Below, one piece after another: positions 60,843 to 64,000 of a stretch of 64,000 nucleotides of DNA. Under the pieces are notes generated by a model. It worked only from the letters and a program-made list of their open reading frames with translations. It did not search any database and had not been told where the DNA came from. Position 1 is the stretch's first letter; each line of letters begins with the position of its first letter. The translations under genes and the position numbers were made by a program. This stretch comes from an uncultured Alphaproteobacteria bacterium (GTDB lineage: Bacteria > Pseudomonadota > Alphaproteobacteria > CAAGCB01 > CAG-977), in contig CAKQWA010000010.1 in assembly GCA_934277945.1 (NCBI GenBank), positions 13,142 through 77,141 on the forward strand, written 5' to 3'.

Positions 60843-60920
60843 TCAGATTTTAATTTCTTTCAGCCAATCTTGCAAGCCGCTTGTGCAGTCGCCGTAACCG
60901 ACCCGCGCGCCGTAAATCAA
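60843..60920 (-). pseudogene. Unrecognised 25-codon in-frame remnant after the outer-membrane gene
   Basis: On the minus strand the frame of the outer-membrane gene stays open after its TAA stop for 25 more codons (TTG to TGA at 60843-60845). The tail reads YGARVGYGDCTSGLQDWL then KEIKI, which looks more like the end of a soluble protein than random sequence. No ribosome site is visible. It may be the leftover of a decayed gene or chance. Confidence 0.25.
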
Positions 60921-60923
60921 GCG

Positions 60924-61544
60924 TTAGAACAGGAAACGGACGCCCGCCGTCACTTCGTTCGCCTTTCCCTTGAATTTCACGTCGTCTTTTTTAAACGACC
61001 CGAAATCCGTGTAGCGATATCCGACGTCCAGAGCCAGACGGTCGTTCAATTCATAGGAAACGCCCGCGCCGACGTTCCACGAAAACGACACTTTTGAATA
61101 CGTTTCCGACAGCGCGGCGTAATTAACGCCGTCAAACGCTTTCACGTCGATGTCGAACGACATTTTCGCCAAGCCCGCGCCCGCCGTGACGTAGGGCGTC
61201 AGTTTCGTTCCGGTTTTAATGTCGTAATACGCGTTGACGCCGAGCGTCCAAGCCGAAACGGTATCCTTTTCGGAGTAACTCGCATAGCCCGCGGCGGCGG
61301 TTTCGGTTTTATCGCTTTCGCCCCGATACGCGAACGCCGCTTCCGCGCGCACGCAATCGCTGATTTTCATGCCGACGGCGAAATCGGTCAGCACATGGCT
61401 GAAATCCTCTTTGGCGTCGTCAGCCTTGTCCTGCGAAAACGAAGCGCCGATTTTCACGGAACCGTAAACACGTTCCTGCGCCGCCTGAACGTCCATGGCG
61501 GACAAGGCGACGAAAGCCGCCGACAACAATAAGACTTTTTTCAT
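60924..61544 (-). CDS. Outer-membrane beta-barrel protein (Omp25/opacity-like)
   Basis: A 206-residue outer-membrane protein. Signal peptide MKKVLLLSAAFVALSAMDVQA, then eight probable amphipathic strands with alternating polar/hydrophobic residues, such as VYGSVKIGASF, LTDFAVGMKI, VRAEAAFAYRG, AWTLGVNAYYDI, LTPYVTAGAGLAKM, VSFSWNVGAGVSYEL, LALDVGYRYTDFGSF and TAGVRFLF. The last residue is Phe, the outer-membrane sorting signal. The fold is the porin-like OMP_b-brl group. ATG at 61544; an AAGGAT site lies upstream. The mRNA leader is long (about 300 bases) and structured. A terminator follows the gene. Confidence 0.85.
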   Translation of the reverse strand: MKKVLLLSAAFVALSAMDVQAAQERVYGSVKIGASFSQDKADDAKEDFSHVLTDFAVGMKISDCVRAEAAFAYRGESDKTETAAAGYASYSEKDTVSAWTLGVNAYYDIKTGTKLTPYVTAGAGLAKMSFDIDVKAFDGVNYAALSETYSKVSFSWNVGAGVSYELNDRLALDVGYRYTDFGSFKKDDVKFKGKANEVTAGVRFLF

Positions 61545-61575
61545 TTTCAAACATCCTTATCAAAGTTAAACAAAT

Positions 61576-61845
61576 GCCTGCTTTAAAAGTGAAAAGCAGG
61601 CGGATGTTCGAAAACCGTATATACACAAAGACGGCTCGGCACCTTTCGCGCAAAGCCTTATGAGTGCCGACATCCGCCCGTAAGACAGATATCGGTACAA
61701 AATTTATGAGTCGCCTTATACAAAGCGACTGTGTATAAAAGGGTTTTCGAAGCCCTGCTTGCGTTCCGGTGCAAGCCCTTTGAATTTAACAAAAAGCGGC
61801 ATACCGCGCAAGCATAAAAAAATCGACGATTTTAGACAAAAAGTG
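61576..61845 (-). other. Long structured leader region of the outer-membrane gene
   Basis: No gene was recognised in the 335 bases between the outer-membrane gene and the promoter at 61.85 kb. Several inverted repeats are present: GCCTGCTTT/AAAGCAGG (61576-61601), an outer stem GGCGGATGT (61599-61607) with ACATCCGCC (61670-61678), enclosing CGGCAC (61637-61642) with GTGCCG (61664-61669), then AGTCGC/GCGACT (61709-61730) and a GGGTTT/AAGCCC hairpin near 61741. Read on the minus strand these would lie in the 5' leader. It could be a cis-acting RNA; no known riboswitch pattern was recognised. Confidence 0.45.
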
Positions 61846-61879
61846 TTGACAGAAACACAACCTGATTTTATTCTGTCAA
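61846..61879 (+). promoter_or_regulatory. Promoter with a 9-bp dyad operator
   Basis: TTGACA (61846-61851) and TATTCT (61869-61874) are 17 bases apart. TTGACAGAA (61846-61854) and TTCTGTCAA (61871-61879) form a perfect 9-bp inverted repeat, covering the -35 and -10 boxes. A transcript would start near 61881. Binding here would be expected to repress. Confidence 0.6.
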
Positions 61880-61910
61880 TATGATTATTCAACAACAAGG
61901 CTTGCAAACA

Positions 61911-62921
61911 ATGTCATTACAGAATGTCTTTGCCCCCGTTAAGAAAGAATACGACGCTTCGGCAAAACCCGTCGTCGACGTGAAAATGGTCTGTTCCGAA
62001 GAAGAACGTCCCCGCATGGTTGAAATCATCAACCGTCTGGCGAAATCGCCGCGCGGGTTGGAAACGCTGGAAGTCGCCAAAGAGGGCGGTTTTGAATTCG
62101 GCTTTTTCCACGAAGAAACGCATTGCTACGGCGCGTGCGACAAAGCGGGCTGGTGGGTCAAATTGAACCCGAACGCCCCCGACGACAAACTGGTCGGCAC
62201 GTTGAGCCACGAATGCCGCCACGCCGGTCAGTTCATTCGCGGCGCGCACGAAACGTTCGGCAAGCAGGACGTGAAATCCGAAATCATCATGTTTCGCGCC
62301 ATGGAAGCCGACGCGCAGACGAACGCCGTGACCGCGTGCTACGAATTGGCGCAAATGGGTGACGTCGGTCCTTATCAGATTTTCAAGCGCACCTACCCCG
62401 AAATTGAAAAAGCGTTCAGCGACGCGCTGAAAGCGAACAACGGCATTGTCAATCACGACGTGATGACGCAGGCGTTCAAGGGGTGGTACGACCAGAACGG
62501 CACGAAAAAAGCCTATGAAAACGGCTATGAAATCGAACCGATGGACAAGGAGCGCAAGGCTTTGCTGGCGGGCAAAGAGCCGACCCTGTTGTACAAAGAA
62601 CCGTTCGACACGGCGACCGTCGTTAAAATGGCTTCCTACACGGACGCGGGCAGTTATTTCACCGAAGACCCGAAGATTTTGGAATCCGGCAAATATCTGG
62701 ACGTGACAGAGGACACGAAGGCGAAAATGGAAGAATTCTTCCGCATCCGTCAGAAAATGACGGGCATGGAACCCGATCCGACGCTGGCGGAAATTCCGAC
62801 GCGCCCGAACGTGTACCGCCGCCCGCGCTACGCCGTCAACGACAACGCGCCCCAAGCGAAAGCGGTCGTCGCCGACAAAGTTTTCAGCGCGGCGATGATG
62901 AACAAAATGCGCGGCAGATAA
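61911..62921 (+). CDS. HExxH protein, putative metallopeptidase (DUF6782-like)
   Basis: A soluble protein of 336 residues from ATG 61911. Its central part has LVGTLSHECRHAGQFIRGAHE, an HExxH zinc motif (HECRH), preceded by FFHEETHCYGACDKAGWWVKLNP, and a later FRAMEADAQTNAVTACYELAQ which could give a Glu or Asp ligand. This resembles the DUF6782 putative metallopeptidase group from alphaproteobacteria; I am not certain. ATG at 61911 has AAGG ten bases before it. A frame beginning at 61881 would be almost leaderless. No signal peptide is seen, so it is cytoplasmic. Expression is likely controlled by the palindrome at 61846-61879. A terminator lies 20 bases after the stop. Confidence 0.6.
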   Translation: MSLQNVFAPVKKEYDASAKPVVDVKMVCSEEERPRMVEIINRLAKSPRGLETLEVAKEGGFEFGFFHEETHCYGACDKAGWWVKLNPNAPDDKLVGTLSHECRHAGQFIRGAHETFGKQDVKSEIIMFRAMEADAQTNAVTACYELAQMGDVGPYQIFKRTYPEIEKAFSDALKANNGIVNHDVMTQAFKGWYDQNGTKKAYENGYEIEPMDKERKALLAGKEPTLLYKEPFDTATVVKMASYTDAGSYFTEDPKILESGKYLDVTEDTKAKMEEFFRIRQKMTGMEPDPTLAEIPTRPNVYRRPRYAVNDNAPQAKAVVADKVFSAAMMNKMRGR

Positions 62922-62940
62922 GCCCTTTCGCACACACTTT

Positions 62941-62967
62941 AAAAGCCCCGAACTTTCGGGGCTTTTT
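62941..62967 (+). terminator. Rho-independent terminator
   Basis: AAAAGCCCCGAA and TTCGGGGCTTTT form a strong stem, with a T-run, 20 bases after the HExxH gene stop. Confidence 0.85.
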
Positions 62968-63048
62968 CATAAGTAAAAGCGGCGAACCGAAGGCTCCCAT
63001 GCGACTGTGATATCAGTCCGCCGCCCGCGCTTTTTCAGCGCATTTCTC

Positions 63049-64000
63049 TCAATTCGCGGGATTGATTGCGACGCAACTGCGCAGGATTTTATTCGCGGCG
63101 TCTACGTCCCTGTTCTGCGTATCGGCTAGGCGGCAACACAACAAAGTCCCGTAAGGCTGATTGAAATTGAAATACCGTAAATCCGTCGCCTTGCTCGGCG
63201 TTGAAGACGTGGGCATCCGGATTGTGACATTCTGTTTCGGCACCCACACCAACTGTTGCAAGTCCGTCGATTTCAAACATTCGAGCCAACGCTCCTCACC
63301 CCTGACCGCCGGCGTTGACGGGCAAAAACCCTTGCCCAAAGAACCCGCCGGATACGCCGTGTTTTTCCAGAACATACAAACGTCCGAAATCCCCAACTCG
63401 ACCGAATTTCTCAATCCGACGCGCTCGACTTTCGCCTTTTCGCCCGAATTCACGCGCGTTGTAAACGGAATTGAATTGGCAAGTTTGATGCGCGCGTGCG
63501 CCACCGTGTACGACGATTTGTTGCCGCACCGTTTGCTGAATTGCTTTGTCCAAAAGCCGCCGCCCGTGTTGACGTAAATGTCCGTCAAATCAAGATAATA
63601 ATCCGCATCCGTGTTGCGCACGGAAACGCCGTACGAATAATTGCCGGCGTGAGAGATGTCCTCGTCCGCCTGCACGCCGTACGTCCCGCCCGTCGCAATG
63701 GAACACGGCAGGCACGGCTGATATTTGTAACCGCCGCCCGCGCCGTTGTCCCACTTGCTTTCGGATATGACGTCCTCCATATCCAGTTCCCAGCATTTTT
63801 GTATCGTCCCGTTTTTGCAGGTGTACCAATAATCGTAAATCGTTGTCGTCTGCTCGGTCAGATACGCCTGATTGTTCGCCAGCAGATTCGTGGCAGTCGG
63901 CGATTTCCAAAGCGCATACTCGAATTTCATGCGGTCGGCGACGTTCATCGAGTTGATTACGGCTTTCCCCGCTTCCTTGATTTTCTGCCAGTTGCAAGTG
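63049..64000 (-). CDS. Unrecognised cysteine-containing protein, truncated at the window edge
   Basis: The frame is open from the right edge (residues TCNWQKIKEAGKAVINS precede the first internal Met at 63948) and ends with TAA-type stop at 63049. It is therefore the C-terminal part of a longer protein. The visible 315 or so residues contain many aromatic and polar residues and at least ten cysteines (TCKNGTIQKCWELD, YQPCLPCSIATGG, KRCGNKSS, LLCCRLA, LRSCVAINPAN). Stretches such as DADYYLDLTDIYVNTGGGFWT suggest an extracytoplasmic beta-rich protein with disulfides. No family was recognised; a surface or secretion-related protein is possible. Confidence 0.5.
   Translation of the reverse strand, partial: TCNWQKIKEAGKAVINSMNVADRMKFEYALWKSPTATNLLANNQAYLTEQTTTIYDYWYTCKNGTIQKCWELDMEDVISESKWDNGAGGGYKYQPCLPCSIATGGTYGVQADEDISHAGNYSYGVSVRNTDADYYLDLTDIYVNTGGGFWTKQFSKRCGNKSSYTVAHARIKLANSIPFTTRVNSGEKAKVERVGLRNSVELGISDVCMFWKNTAYPAGSLGKGFCPSTPAVRGEERWLECLKSTDLQQLVWVPKQNVTIRMPTSSTPSKATDLRYFNFNQPYGTLLCCRLADTQNRDVDAANKILRSCVAINPAN

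Overview
The window is chromosomal DNA from a GC-rich Gram-negative bacterium, most likely an alphaproteobacterium with an anaerobic or microaerobic lifestyle. Reasons: a ribF-lspA-DUF3035(BamF-like)-M16-M16 gene order, a near-match to the alphaproteobacterial SOS box (GTTC-N7-GTTC) in front of uvrA, and a methyltransferase-like gene that resembles RquA of rhodoquinone synthesis. Genus cannot be decided from the sequence alone.

Layout. 1-13.9 kb: housekeeping DNA with the end of a flavin reductase gene, tRNA-Met(CAT), cysE, an alpha/beta hydrolase, an AGCS amino-acid/sodium symporter, a P-loop kinase-like protein, uvrA, a metallo-beta-lactamase-fold hydrolase, an orphan VirB8-like protein, an ABC-F ATPase and two GNAT acetyltransferases. 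13.9-26.7 kb: an integrated mobilizable element of about 12.7 kb in the 3' end of tRNA-Leu(CAA), bounded by perfect 48-bp direct repeats. 26.7-48.8 kb: parE, a DUF2207-type membrane protein, serA, glgC, a HExxH membrane protein, an RNA methyltransferase, a LuxR response regulator with the RquA-like gene, ribF-lspA-bamF-M16-M16, pgi, mutL, an MFS transporter and trmJ. 48.8-58 kb: a one-direction run ppk1-pap-rbsK-nadE-gltX-cysS (polyphosphate, NAD and aminoacyl-tRNA supply). 58-64 kb: a SixA-like phosphatase, a second MFS transporter, tRNA-Arg(CCT), a flavodoxin-like protein, an outer-membrane beta-barrel protein with a long structured leader, a HExxH protein behind a palindromic promoter, and a truncated cysteine-containing protein.

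The element is the most interesting part. It carries a P4-type tyrosine integrase, an AlpA-like DNA-binding protein, a MobV relaxase next to strong hairpins (possible oriT), a tiny hydrophobic peptide gene with its own promoter and terminator, an ankyrin protein plus lipoprotein, and a frameshifted DnaB-type helicase. It then carries a compact six-gene block: WYL regulator, PD-(D/E)XK nuclease-like protein, tandem AAA+ ATPase, a 113-residue unknown, a DnaQ-type 3'-5' exonuclease and a beta-CASP RNA nuclease-like protein. A WYL regulator with three predicted nucleases and a double ATPase on a mobile element looks like a defence or genome-conflict system; I do not recognise this combination as a named one.

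Other points worth following: the NadE glutaminase domain has lost its recognisable catalytic residues; the RquA-like gene overlaps a response regulator; and a 9-bp perfect dyad brackets the core promoter at 61.85 kb. All calls come from reading the sequence; no database search was run.
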